The notes: generated from the sequence alone by a model not told the origin. Positions 8,525-17,178 are shown, counted from the first letter of the stretch. The stretch: 64,000 nucleotides of DNA from JACRLV01 sp045863555 (GCA_045863555.1 BTUU01000003.1:310001-374000); one strand, 5' to 3'. Numbers and translations: made by a program.

Positions 8525-9724
8525 ATGCTCACCGCACCCGGCGGCAGCCGCAATCTTGAGGATGCTCTTCGAGCGGTCGCGGTCAACAGTTCGTACAACG
8601 CCTCGCGGTCACTATCGAAGTGGTTCCGCCGGGGCGTCCGGCTGAGAACCGACGGATTCGAGCGCGTGCCGATCACGGAGGCCGCGGGCGTCGCGGGCGA
8701 TCCGGAAGCAGCTGTCGCGGCCGTGCACATGGTTCTGCGCGGAGAGATCACGGGCGACGTGCTGCTCGCGGTTCCGGGGGAGATCGGTCTGATGCTCGCC
8801 GATACGCTGATGGGGCAGCCCGGAGGGACAGCCAGGTCGTTTGGCGAGATGGAGCGATCGGCGCTCCAGGAAACCGCAAACATCATCGGTACTTCCTTCG
8901 CAAATAGCCTCTCGCGCTGGTTGAATGTGGAAGTGATCCCCCAGGTCCCGCTCTTTGCTCACGACATGGCGTGCGCCATCGTGGAGCCGCTCGTTCTCGA
9001 ACACGCGGAGGTCGCGGACGACGCGTGGATCAGCAACACGGAATTCGAGTTTGACCGTCAGAAGCTGGACTGGCGGCTGCTGCTGCTTCTAAGCCAGGAC
9101 TCGGTGGAGCTGCTCAGTCGGCAGGTGTATTGCGACGAGGTCCGTCAGAGGGCGATGCACGCAGTGGCGGTCAACGCCGCGTTCGAGGCATCGCGCGCGT
9201 TGACCCGCTGGCTCGATCGCGAAGTGCGTTTTGAAACGGAGGGCTTCCGGCGCGTTCGACTCGGGGCGGCAATTGCTCCGCAGAGGTCTCACGAGCCGAT
9301 GGTCTCGCTGCGCGCGGGCCTGACCGGGCAGCTCGGGGGACAGATTCTGCTCGCGCTGCCGCTGGAGCCGGCCAGCCGGCTCGTGCGGATGCTGCTGCCG
9401 GATGCGACGGACGACCCGATGGCGGGGTGGCTGGATCCGCTCTGGTGCTCCTGCCTTCAGGAAACGGCGAATTTCCTTGCCATGGCCTTTACAAACAGCC
9501 TCTCGCGCTGGATGGACCTGACGGTGACGCCGTCTCCGCCGGACATCCGGATCGACACGGCCGGCGACCTCTTCGGAAGCCGCGTGGCCGAACTCGACGG
9601 GGCCCATGATGAGCTGCTGGCGGCGGATGCGATTCTGCGGGTGCGGGGCGAAGCGTTCGAGTGCTCGTTCTACTGGATTCCCACGACCGAGTCGTTTCGC
9701 AGGGTCGAGTCCTCCTGCAACTGA
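8525..9724 (+). CDS. tandem double CheC-like phosphatase
   Basis: 399 residues made of two similar ~190-residue halves. Each begins with AVAVNxxxxASRxLxxW, has a central TGxxLLAxP strand, and ends with an E-x2-N helix: SALQETANIIGTSFANSLSR in the first half and SCLQETANFLAMAFTNSLSR in the second, each followed by W(L/M)(N/D)(V/L)(E/T)V and a proline-rich strand. This matches the CheC/CheX/FliY family, which dephosphorylates CheY-P. Classical CheC has two E-x2-N sites in one ~200-residue domain; here each half keeps only the second, as in CheX. It lies between cheA and cheD, the usual place of cheC, whose product also stimulates CheD. Phosphatase activity is inferred. Confidence 0.85.
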   Translation: MLTAPGGSRNLEDALRAVAVNSSYNASRSLSKWFRRGVRLRTDGFERVPITEAAGVAGDPEAAVAAVHMVLRGEITGDVLLAVPGEIGLMLADTLMGQPGGTARSFGEMERSALQETANIIGTSFANSLSRWLNVEVIPQVPLFAHDMACAIVEPLVLEHAEVADDAWISNTEFEFDRQKLDWRLLLLLSQDSVELLSRQVYCDEVRQRAMHAVAVNAAFEASRALTRWLDREVRFETEGFRRVRLGAAIAPQRSHEPMVSLRAGLTGQLGGQILLALPLEPASRLVRMLLPDATDDPMAGWLDPLWCSCLQETANFLAMAFTNSLSRWMDLTVTPSPPDIRIDTAGDLFGSRVAELDGAHDELLAADAILRVRGEAFECSFYWIPTTESFRRVESSCN

Positions 9725-9733
9725 GAACACCGG

Positions 9734-10201
9734 ATGGGAATGATCCACAATATCGGAATCGCCGGCCTGAAGGTGGCCGCACCGCCGGATCAGATTCGAA
9801 CTGTGCTCGGATCGTGCGTCGGGATCGCCATCTATGATCGGGCGGCGCGACTCGGCGGGCTCGCGCACGTGATATTGCCTTCATCGACCAGGGGTGCAGG
9901 CGATCGGCGAAAATTCGCGGATACGGCGATCGACTGGCTGCTGGATGAACTGCGCAAGGCCGGTGCGGCCCGCGCGCGCCTCGCGGCGAAGATCGCCGGC
10001 GGTGCGAAGATGTTCGGCAGCGCGACGACCACATTGATCGGCGACCGGAACATCGAGGCGGTAAGAGAGCGGCTCAGGTTCCACCGGATTCCGCTCGAAG
10101 GCGAGGATGTGGGCGGGGACAAGGGCCGCAAGATGACATTCGACCCGGCGACCGCGGTCGTAACGGTGCAGGCGATCGGCGCAGAACTCCGATCGCTGTA
10201 G
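9734..10201 (+). CDS. cheD: chemoreceptor glutamine deamidase CheD
   Basis: 155 residues. CheD deamidates receptor glutamines so that CheR can methylate the resulting glutamates, and binds CheC. The catalytic triad expected from Thermotoga CheD is visible: Thr23 and Cys28 in RTVLGSCVGI and His45 in GLAHVILP. Later family segments AKIAGGAKMF and IGDRNIEAVRERL are present. It begins 9 bp after the double-CheC stop, consistent with the CheC-CheD partnership. An ATG two codons downstream is an alternative start. Confidence 0.95.
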   Translation: MGMIHNIGIAGLKVAAPPDQIRTVLGSCVGIAIYDRAARLGGLAHVILPSSTRGAGDRRKFADTAIDWLLDELRKAGAARARLAAKIAGGAKMFGSATTTLIGDRNIEAVRERLRFHRIPLEGEDVGGDKGRKMTFDPATAVVTVQAIGAELRSL

Positions 10202-10229
10202 GAACTGGGGGCTTCGCAGGGAGCAAGAG

Positions 10230-10595
10230 ATGGCAGCACGGGTACTCATCGTCGACGATGCCGCATTCATGCGGTACATGATCAGGAACATCCTCACGAA
10301 GCTCGGCTACGAAATCGCGGGAGAAGCCTGCAACGGGGAGGAAGCCTGCGAACTGTATGACCGGCTCACGCCGGATCTGATGACGCTGGACCTCATCATG
10401 CCCAGGAAGACGGGGCTGGAGGCGCTGCGGGACATCCGCGCTAAGCACCCCGGTGCGAGAGTGATCGTGATGTCGGCGGTCGACCAGCGCCAGCCGCTCA
10501 TGGAGGCCCTGAAGCTGGGGGCGGCTGACTACCTGGTCAAGCCGTTCGAAGAGGATCGTGTGCGTGACTCGCTCAGCCGACTCGGGCTGAACTAG
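10230..10595 (+). CDS. cheY: response regulator CheY
   Basis: 121-residue stand-alone receiver domain, the diffusible signal from CheA-P to the flagellar motor or another output. The acid pocket is Asp9-Asp10 (LIVDDAAFMRYM), the phospho-acceptor is Asp54 (LDLIMPRKTG), the switch residue Ser82 (VIVMSAV) and the conserved Lys104 (YLVKPF). GGGAGCAAGAG precedes the ATG. It is the last + strand gene of the cluster; its final 23 bp overlap the 3' end of cheB on the opposite strand. Confidence 0.93.
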   Translation: MAARVLIVDDAAFMRYMIRNILTKLGYEIAGEACNGEEACELYDRLTPDLMTLDLIMPRKTGLEALRDIRAKHPGARVIVMSAVDQRQPLMEALKLGAADYLVKPFEEDRVRDSLSRLGLN

Positions 10596-11649
10596 CACAA
10601 AGCCGCTGAAGCGCCGCCGCAATCGCGCGCGGGATCTCGTGCAGCGGAACGATCTGATCGACGCAGCCGGTTTCAGCGGCGGCCTTGGGCATGCCGTAGA
10701 CGATGCTCGTCTCCTGATTCTGGCTGATGGTCTGCGCCCCGCGTTCCTTGAGTTTCTTCAGACCCGCCGCCCCGTCCGAGCCCATCCCCGTCATCACCAC
10801 CGCCACCGTCCGCGCCGGGACGACCGCGAGCAGCGAATCGAACATCGCGTCGACCGAAGGCTTGAAGCCGGAGATCTTCGGTCCGTCGGACAGGTGGATC
10901 GCCAGCTTCACGCCGCGGGGGACGACCCGCAGGTGCGCGTGGCCTGGCGCGATGTAGATGGCGCCGGGAGCGAGGATGTCGCCAGTCGCGGCTTCCTTGA
11001 CCCGGCACTTGCAGACGCTGTTGAGACGATCGGCAAACGGGCCGGTGAAGCCGGCGGGCATATGCTGGGTAATGAGAATCGGCGGGAAGCTCGCAGGGAT
11101 CGCCGGGAGCATCTGGTGCAGAGACTGGGGGCCGCCGGCGCTGATCCCGATCGCAACGACGGCATCGTCGGCGAACGAACGCGGAAGGGCGACAACGGCG
11201 GGTTTCCGGGCCGTCGATCCGCCCAGGTTCCTGCGCCGGCTGGAGGCGGCCGTACGCACCGCACGGATTACCTGCTCCCGGAATGCCTGAAGCGTGCTTC
11301 CCCCCGCTCCGGCGAGTGGCTTCGCGACGCATTCGATCGCGCCCCGCGCGAGCGCCTCGACGGTCGTTTTTGCGCCCGCCTGGGTCTTGGTGGACACCAT
11401 GATGATCGGCGTGGGGGCCGTCTTCATGACCTGATCGAGCACCTCGATGCCCGTGAGACCGGGCATCTCCACGTCGAGAGTCACGACGTCCGGCCGCAAG
11501 GAGAGGATCCGATTGACGGCCTCGGTTCCGTTCTGGGCGGAGCCGATGACTTCGATGCCTTCCGCGTGGACCATCGCGTCCTTGAGGATGCTGCGCATGA
11601 AGACTGAGTCGTCGACGACGAGGACTCGAATCGGAGCGGCGGTGGACAT
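10573..11649 (-). CDS. cheB: chemotaxis methylesterase/deamidase CheB
   Basis: 358 residues. CheB removes methyl groups from receptor glutamates and is activated by CheA-dependent phosphorylation. The receiver domain (1-125) has phospho-acceptor Asp59 (VTLDVEMPGLTG) and Lys110. The C-terminal methylesterase (about 160-355) shows the full triad: Ser170 (AIGISAGGP), His196 (ITQHMPAGFT) and Asp292 (MTGMGSDGA). Spacing is close to the E. coli enzyme. It is transcribed toward cheY and the 3' ends overlap by 23 bp, so the two transcripts can pair. The cluster thus carries both the CheR/CheB and the CheC/CheD adaptation systems. Confidence 0.96.
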   Translation of the reverse strand: MSTAAPIRVLVVDDSVFMRSILKDAMVHAEGIEVIGSAQNGTEAVNRILSLRPDVVTLDVEMPGLTGIEVLDQVMKTAPTPIIMVSTKTQAGAKTTVEALARGAIECVAKPLAGAGGSTLQAFREQVIRAVRTAASSRRRNLGGSTARKPAVVALPRSFADDAVVAIGISAGGPQSLHQMLPAIPASFPPILITQHMPAGFTGPFADRLNSVCKCRVKEAATGDILAPGAIYIAPGHAHLRVVPRGVKLAIHLSDGPKISGFKPSVDAMFDSLLAVVPARTVAVVMTGMGSDGAAGLKKLKERGAQTISQNQETSIVYGMPKAAAETGCVDQIVPLHEIPRAIAAALQRLCASSARVG

Positions 11650-11855
11650 GGGGGATGCCCCTCAGCCCGCGCTGCGGCGGACGCTATTCCTGATTAGCGG
11701 CCGGACGCGGCGGTGAGCTTGAGGGAAAGGCCGAGGCGGCGCAGGGTTTGGCGGGGCGAGCCGCCGGAAACGGAACATCCGCGGCGGCGCACTGTCCAAA
11801 GCGGGCCGTGCAGCGTAGGCTACATTCACGGAATCGGCCAAAGGGCTCCCGGCAA

Positions 11856-13103
11856 ATGCCTGATCTGCAGCGCGAGAACGACAACCTACGACGCATCCTC
11901 GACGTCGCCCGGTACATGGCGGTCACCAACGACCTGGATGTGCTGCTGGGGACGATCGTCGAGGCCACCTGCGAGGTGCTGTCGTGTGAGCGGGCGACCA
12001 TATTCCTGTATGACCCCGCCCGCGACGAACTGTACAGCCGCGTCGCGAAAGGCGTCGATGCGATCCGCTTTCCCGCGAATCTGGGGATCGCCGGCGCGGC
12101 GGCGAAGGAGCGCGTGTTCATCAACGTTCCGGATGCGTACGCCGATGCGCGGTTCAACCGGGACGTCGATCGCAAGACGGGCTTCCGCACGCGCAACCTG
12201 CTGACGTTTCCGCTCGAGAACATCCAGGGCGATCTCATCGGCGTGCTCCAGGCGCTGAACAAGGAGGGCGGGCCTTTCGACGCGGATGACGAGCAATTCG
12301 CCCGCGCCCTGGCCGCACAGGCCGGGGTGGCGCTCGACCGCGGGCGGCTGCTCGAACAGTTCGCTGAAAAACAGCGGATGGAGCACGACCTGGACGTCGC
12401 CCGGCAGATTCAGCAGGGCCTGCTGCCGCGCGAGAATCCGCGTGTCGACGGCTACGAGATCGCCGGATGGAACCGCTCGGCCGACGAGACGGGTGGCGAC
12501 TGCTATGACTTCTTCCGGATGCCCGACGGCCGGCTGGCGATCTTCCTGGCGGACGCGACGGGGCATGGGATCGGTGCGGCCCTGGTGATCGCACAGGCGC
12601 GGGCGCTCGTGCGGGCGATGCTCAAGGCGACGCAGGACCTGCCCAAAGTCGTCGCCGGCGTGAACGATCTGCTTTCCGACGATCTTTCCGCGGACCAGTT
12701 CGTGACGGCGTTCCTGGGGATTCTCGACCCCGCGGCGAACCGGCTGGACTACATCGCCAACGGGCAGGGGCCGCTGATGCTGGTCACGGCGACGGATTGC
12801 CAGGTGCGCCCGGCCAACTCGTTCCCGCTGGCGGTGATTCCCGGTGCGACGTTCGAGGCGGCGGAGCCCTTCACGTTTGAGCCCGGCGCGACGCTCGTGC
12901 TTCTTACCGACGGCTTCTTCGAAGCGGCCGATGCGAGCGCCGAGCAGTTCGGCGAGGAGCGGGTCGTCGCCCATGTCCGCGCGACGACCGCGGAGCCGCT
13001 GCCCAACGTCATCACGCTGCTTCACGAGAAGCTGTGCCGGTTTGCCGGGAAGGACGATCAGGTGGATGACCTGACGGCCGTGCTTGTGCGGCGAAACCCG
13101 TAG
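11856..13103 (+). CDS. GAF domain PP2C-type serine phosphatase (RsbU/SpoIIE-like)
   Basis: 415 residues, cytoplasmic. A short coiled start (MPDLQRENDNLRRILDVARY) leads into a GAF sensor domain (about 20-165: CERATIFLYDPARDELYSRV, GIAGAAAKERVFINVPDAY). A linker helix EHDLDVARQIQQGLLP and a PP2C/SpoIIE phosphatase (about 185-412) follow, with metal-binding ETGGDCYDFF, LADATGHGIGAALV, LVLLTDGFFEA and the terminal DDQVDDLTAVLVRR. Such proteins dephosphorylate anti-sigma-factor antagonists or similar partners. The start at 11856 is chosen because homology begins there; the frame stays open upstream to 11748 with unrelated sequence. It is divergent from cheB and convergent with the radical SAM gene. 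Confidence 0.9.
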   Translation: MPDLQRENDNLRRILDVARYMAVTNDLDVLLGTIVEATCEVLSCERATIFLYDPARDELYSRVAKGVDAIRFPANLGIAGAAAKERVFINVPDAYADARFNRDVDRKTGFRTRNLLTFPLENIQGDLIGVLQALNKEGGPFDADDEQFARALAAQAGVALDRGRLLEQFAEKQRMEHDLDVARQIQQGLLPRENPRVDGYEIAGWNRSADETGGDCYDFFRMPDGRLAIFLADATGHGIGAALVIAQARALVRAMLKATQDLPKVVAGVNDLLSDDLSADQFVTAFLGILDPAANRLDYIANGQGPLMLVTATDCQVRPANSFPLAVIPGATFEAAEPFTFEPGATLVLLTDGFFEAADASAEQFGEERVVAHVRATTAEPLPNVITLLHEKLCRFAGKDDQVDDLTAVLVRRNP

Positions 13104-13114
13104 CGGAGCGACAA

Positions 13115-13190
13115 AAGGGTGAAAAGTGAAAGGTGAAAAGGACCGAGCCACTCGGGTCACCTTTTGCTTTTCCGCTTTCCCTTTGCACCG
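13115..13190. terminator. probable bidirectional terminator made of GTGAAAA-type repeats
   Basis: Purine-rich run (AAAAGGGTGAAAAGTGAAAG...) then a small stem (CCGAG/CTCGG) and a pyrimidine-rich run (CACCTTTTGCTTTTCC...). The two sides can pair imperfectly, and each exit is T-rich in its own direction. It lies exactly between the 3' ends of two convergent genes. Confidence 0.5.
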
Positions 13191-13220
13191 CCTCGCCCTC
13201 GCTAGCGCGTCGGGCTCGGA
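13191..13220 (-). repeat. 30-bp dispersed repeat, copy 1
   Basis: 30 bases around the palindromic core CGCTAGCG, identical to 53927-53956 in the same orientation. This copy spans the radical SAM stop codon and encodes its last residues. Confidence 0.8.
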
Positions 13221-14347
13221 TTTCTCGCGGATGCCTCCCGACCCGCGAGCGTGAGCTGCACGCCTGACCGCTGCCAATCCGCCGCTTCACGCTTGTCGCG
13301 ATCATTCGCGTAGCACTCGGCGGGGCCGACCGAGCGTTCCCAGCCGCCGCGCTCGAAGAGGAACTGGCGGACGTGCTGGCAGAGGTGGCACTTGTTGGCG
13401 TAACCGTCGGGCAGGGGCGCATAGCCGAGTTTTTCGGCCGCCTGAAAGAGGGCGTAGCTGCCGCCGCGGACGACGGGGCCGACGATCGGGTGGTCGCGCC
13501 AGTTTTCCGCGAGGTCCTGCCAGAGCGCGGGCACGTCGCGCTCGAGCGCGTTGCCGAGGATGATGCCGTTGCAGACGCCGGGGAAGACGTTGCCGTAGGG
13601 GTCGACGTGGACGTGGCGGCTGTGGAGCACGGGCTCGATGCAGTTGTCCCCGGCGAAGTGGTCGGGGGCGTGGTGGGGGAAAAACTCGGCGAGGCGATCG
13701 GCGGCACGGCCGGTGAGGCGGTCGGCGTGGCGGTCGAGGGCTTCGGCGAAGGCGGCGCGTTTTTCGTCGTCGTTGACGCGGCGCAGGTCGGCAGGGCGGC
13801 CGGATCCATCTGTCGAACGGTTGAAAAAGTCCCACCAGCGGACGGTGACGCGGCCGCGGCCGAGGACCTTACGGGCCATTTCGACGCAGCGTTGAACGCG
13901 GTCGAAGGGGATGAACTCCTGGTGGTAGACGTCGGCGCTGACGATGAGCTTTTCCATGCCGAGGGCGTCGAGCAGCTCCAGCCGGGCACGGGTGAGGGCG
14001 TCCGTCGTCGCCCAGAAGGCGTTGGTTTCGACTTTTTCGAGGCGGGTGAGGCCGGCGTCGCGGGCGGCGCGGATGATGGAGACGAGCTGCGTCCAGTCGC
14101 CGAAGGGCTCGCCGCCGGCGAGGTGGATGCGCATCGACTTGCCGTGGCGGGCGGCGAGTTCGTCGAGGCCGCGCCACATTCGCGTCGCGTCGGCGGTCGA
14201 GAGACAGCCGCCGCGGTCGGGGCCGCTGTAGACGTAGCAGAAGGCGCACTTGGCGTTGCACCAGTAGGTGACCATGAGGCCGGCGTATTCCCAGACGGCG
14301 AGGGCGGGGTCGATCTGGTCTGGTAATCTGGGCGGTGCGGCTTGCAT
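13202..14347 (-). CDS. radical SAM protein with SPASM-like C-terminus
   Basis: 381 residues. The N-terminal CNAKCAFCY (about residues 30-38) is the CxxxCxxC motif binding the SAM-cleaving 4Fe-4S cluster. HLAGGEPFGDW is the GGE-like motif and LEKVETNAFW a later barrel strand. The C-terminal part has cysteines in GVCNGI and KCHLCQHV plus a late ECYAND, resembling auxiliary-cluster ligands. Family members modify peptides or act as anaerobic sulfatase maturases; the substrate is unknown and no precursor peptide is obvious nearby. The last residues (REASARNPSPTR) come from a dispersed repeat, so the native C-terminus may have been shorter or longer. Convergent with the phosphatase gene. Confidence 0.85.
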   Translation of the reverse strand: MQAAPPRLPDQIDPALAVWEYAGLMVTYWCNAKCAFCYVYSGPDRGGCLSTADATRMWRGLDELAARHGKSMRIHLAGGEPFGDWTQLVSIIRAARDAGLTRLEKVETNAFWATTDALTRARLELLDALGMEKLIVSADVYHQEFIPFDRVQRCVEMARKVLGRGRVTVRWWDFFNRSTDGSGRPADLRRVNDDEKRAAFAEALDRHADRLTGRAADRLAEFFPHHAPDHFAGDNCIEPVLHSRHVHVDPYGNVFPGVCNGIILGNALERDVPALWQDLAENWRDHPIVGPVVRGGSYALFQAAEKLGYAPLPDGYANKCHLCQHVRQFLFERGGWERSVGPAECYANDRDKREAADWQRSGVQLTLAGREASARNPSPTR

Positions 14348-14452
14348 GATGGATGGCAGTATAGGCGGTTCCTTCCGTTTCGGGCGGTACTGTGAGCGAG
14401 TGTTCGCGAGTCTAGTTGTCCTAGCAAAGATCGGTTTTGATGGCGCCAGCCG

Positions 14453-14510
14453 AAGGCTGCCAAACTCTCTTTCTTATGCGTGCTGGTTTGGCAGCCTTGG
14501 TTATCAGGAC
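14453..14510. ncRNA. hairpin plus GGTTATCAGGAC module, copy 1
   Basis: Perfect 13-bp stem (14453-14465 with 14486-14498) whose ends are AAGG/CCTT, 20-nt loop, directly followed by GGTTATCAGGAC. A related module with a different stem lies 146 bp on. Strand of action unknown. Confidence 0.4.
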
Positions 14511-15122
14511 GTTGACGTGGAAGCGTGCGGAAGATGGGTAAGGGTGTCGTGGGCTTCGTGATTCCGTCGCCGAAACCCGTTTTCCGGCGAACTGGCTGAA
14601 GGTGATCATTCGTGTTCTTGTGCGCGTGGTCGATTGATCACCTTGGTTATCAGGACCTGGGGCCGATCGTGTCGAGCGGCGGGGGAGTGGAAGTTGCGGA
14701 ATGCTCCCAAGGGCGGCGGCCAGCGTGCGTGCCATGCATCGAGTATTGCGTCATTTCCTGTGGCTGCGACGTTCGGGACGAGATTTTGCTGTGATTCGGC
14801 GGACTTTCGCGGCGAGTGGCGGATTGTTCCGTGTGATCCTCTTACGTTATCGTCTGTCCGCGAAACACCTGCCGACGCGAACGGCCGTCGGCAGGGCACC
14901 CGGCCGTCGGCTGGGCACCCGGCGGGTGCGATCACTCGCCGCCGCGCCGGCGTCGCCGCGCGGGTCAGCCCGTCTCAAGCCGGCCCGCCGCCGGCGGACC
15001 TTGAAGAACCGATTTCGGCCGGCCGCTGCGAGCGGATGGATGGCGATTGCGAACTCCGCCCGCAGCGGCGGCCGGACACTCGGCGGATCGAGGCTGGTCG
15101 CACGATCCGCCGCCAAAGCACG
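14511..15122. other. non-coding stretch between radical SAM and beta-helix genes
   Basis: No frame here has protein-like composition. It contains the second hairpin module (14599-14656), a short direct repeat GGCCGTCGGC(A/T)GGGCACCC near 14882-14920, and a very GC-rich end. Otherwise nothing recognised. Confidence 0.5.
14599..14656. ncRNA. hairpin plus GGTTATCAGGAC module, copy 2
   Basis: 10-bp perfect stem (14599-14608 with 14635-14644), again with AAGG/CCTT ends, 26-nt loop, directly followed by GGTTATCAGGAC. The inner stem sequence differs from copy 1 but still pairs. Confidence 0.4.
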
Positions 15123-17078
15123 TTACGGACAGGCCGAGCCATAGACCGACAGCAGCGCCGCCAGATCCGCCAGGTCCACGTCGGAGTCGAAATCGAGATC
15201 GCCGTCGGCGGGGGTCATGCCGCCGGGCGTGCCGAATCGAGAGAGCAACATTGCGAGGTCGCTCAAGCCGACTTCGCAGTCTCCGTCAAGATCGCCGGGG
15301 ATCGGCGCGTCGAATTCGTAGGCGCCCATGTCGACGATGAACGAGCCGTTGCCGTCACCGTCCCAGAGGCGCAGGTTGCCGTCCAGGTCGGTTTCGCCGG
15401 GTTCGGGGATGTACGCGGGGTCGCCGGTCTCGACGCACGGCGAGCCGGGCTGCAGGCGGTAGTCGCCGTTGCTCGGATCGACGAACAGCGGGTCGGCGTC
15501 GATGTTGCCGATGCCGGGCCAGCCGCCCTGAACGTCACTGAACACAGCGGTCGCGCTGCCCGCGCGCACAGTGATTTCGTTCGGCGTATTCAGCCACAGA
15601 ACACAGTTCGTCAGGTCAGTGCTGCCCGCTGACACCATTACCGCGCCAGCGGTTGAACCGCGATTACCGGTAAACGTGCAGTTCGCCACATCGATGACGG
15701 CCTCGTAGTTAAACAGCGCTCCCCCTCCCCCCTGTCCGGTCACATTGTCGACGAACAGGCAGTCGTCGAGCTCTACGCTGTTGTTCGCGTTCCGCAGAAC
15801 CGACATTCCGGAGGCATACGTTGCGGAGTTCGCCCGGAAGGTCGTGTTGGTGACCACGACGTTGACGCTGTCGCTGCACCAGAGGCCGCCGCCGTAGGAA
15901 CTGGAATTCGCGGCCTGATTACTTTGGAACATGCAGTCGTCCAAGAAGGCGCTGCTGTCCCGAGCAACAACCATGCCGCCGCCCGCGTTCGCGGAGTTCC
16001 CGCCAAACGTCGTGTTGGTGACCAGCATCGTGGAGCTGTCACCGCACCACAGGCCGCCGCCGCCGGAAGTCGTCTGATTGCCGCTGAAGTTGCAGTCCCG
16101 CACGATTCCGTGCGAGTTCAACTGGATGCCGAAACCACCGGCTGCGTAGCTGGGACCGTTGGCCGAGTTCCCGGAGAATTCGCAGCGGACCAGCTCGACG
16201 CTGCTGTCCATATAGGCCGACCCGCCGCCGCAACACCCACCCGCGACATTGTCGCGGACGATGCAGTCCGTCAACGTCAACGTGCTGTTTGTGTCAGCCG
16301 AGATGGCGCCGTCGTGCGTACCCGCCCGGTTCTGCTCGAACGTGCATAGCGTGCACGTCAGCCGTGCCGACTGGGCGTACACCGCGCCCTCGTTCGCGGC
16401 CGAATTACCCGTGAACAGGCAGCGCTCGAACTCGGCCGCGTTGTTCTGCATATACACCGCCCCGGCGTTGGACGTTGCGGTGTTGCCGCTGAAGATCGAG
16501 TCGCTCAGGAACAGCCCGCCGGACGAGCTGATCGCGCCGCCCGTGGACCCCGACTGATTGTTCGTGAACGTACAGGTAGCGACAGCCAGTGAGCTGGATT
16601 CGCTGACCAGCACGGCCCCGGCGCTGGCGGCGTTGCCATTCTGGATCGTCAAGCCGTCCAGGAGCGTGGCGAAGGTCTGCCCGCCGTCGAGGGTCAGGAA
16701 CCGGCCCAGCGCCTGGCAGTCGATGATGCACGCGGCCGGGCCGTTGGCGCTGCGGATCACAAGGTCCACGTCGGGGGCCAGATGCAGATCGCGGTTGTCG
16801 GGGCCCGTGTAGGTGCCGTCGGCGAGGACCAGCGTGTCACCGCTGCCGGCCACCAGCAGGGCCGCACGAATGGTCGCCTTCGGTCCGTCCGGGGCGGCGC
16901 AGGTCGGGCTGATTCCTTTCCAGTTGTCGTCGCCGCAGTTCGGATCGACATAGTACGTGGCAGCCGCAGCGCGGCTCACCAGGGCTGTCACAGCCAGGAG
17001 CGCCGCGAGGGCGAGAACGCGGGATGCGGCACGCGGGGCAGCGCCCCGGGGCCGCTGGGAAAATGAGAAAGCAGACAT
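15123..17078 (-). CDS. secreted beta-helix protein with dockerin-like tail
   Basis: 651 residues. A signal peptide ends near residue 39 (VLALAALLAVTALVSRAAAA). The mature start TYYVDPNCGDDNWKG plus ATIRAALLVAGSGDTLVLADG is the usual entry cap of planctomycete right-handed parallel beta-helix proteins. Repeats with SGNTA, TFTNN, GGAISS and GGGLWCSDS fill about 90-530. A closing segment (NLRLWDGDGNGSFIVDMGAYEF) precedes two EF-hand-like dockerin repeats (DLDGDCEVGLSDLAMLLSRFG and DLDFDSDVDLADLAALLSVYG, with calcium-binding Asp positions). It is probably extracellular or cell-surface and may bind or cleave polysaccharide; no catalytic residues are assigned. AGGAGG lies 6 nt before the start, next to a TTGGCAnnTGCCAA palindrome. 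Confidence 0.85.
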   Translation of the reverse strand: MSAFSFSQRPRGAAPRAASRVLALAALLAVTALVSRAAAATYYVDPNCGDDNWKGISPTCAAPDGPKATIRAALLVAGSGDTLVLADGTYTGPDNRDLHLAPDVDLVIRSANGPAACIIDCQALGRFLTLDGGQTFATLLDGLTIQNGNAASAGAVLVSESSSLAVATCTFTNNQSGSTGGAISSSGGLFLSDSIFSGNTATSNAGAVYMQNNAAEFERCLFTGNSAANEGAVYAQSARLTCTLCTFEQNRAGTHDGAISADTNSTLTLTDCIVRDNVAGGCCGGGSAYMDSSVELVRCEFSGNSANGPSYAAGGFGIQLNSHGIVRDCNFSGNQTTSGGGGLWCGDSSTMLVTNTTFGGNSANAGGGMVVARDSSAFLDDCMFQSNQAANSSSYGGGLWCSDSVNVVVTNTTFRANSATYASGMSVLRNANNSVELDDCLFVDNVTGQGGGGALFNYEAVIDVANCTFTGNRGSTAGAVMVSAGSTDLTNCVLWLNTPNEITVRAGSATAVFSDVQGGWPGIGNIDADPLFVDPSNGDYRLQPGSPCVETGDPAYIPEPGETDLDGNLRLWDGDGNGSFIVDMGAYEFDAPIPGDLDGDCEVGLSDLAMLLSRFGTPGGMTPADGDLDFDSDVDLADLAALLSVYGSACP

Positions 17079-17089
17079 TGAAATCCTCC

Positions 17090-17103
17090 TTGGCAGTTGC
17101 CAA
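17090..17103 (-). promoter_or_regulatory. palindrome touching the ribosome binding site
   Basis: TTGGCA and TGCCAA separated by two bases, immediately before AGGAGG of the beta-helix gene. It could be a small hairpin or an operator. Confidence 0.3.
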
Positions 17104-17178
17104 ATGACGTGTCGTGTTGTTCACGGCCGCGACGCTCACCGCGGGCGCGACGCAGCGCCCGACGTGGAGCGCCGGCCG

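Noticed and set aside
13373..14326. Open plus-strand frame of 317 codons rich in Glu/Val/Ala/Gly
   Set aside because: Exact antisense of the radical SAM gene with its CxxxCxxC motif.
14421..14935. Short minus-strand frames with repeated LITK segments in the 14.4-15.1 kb stretch
   Set aside because: The similarity comes from the repeated GTCCTGATAACCAAGG DNA; no ribosome site or protein-like composition, so treated as non-coding.
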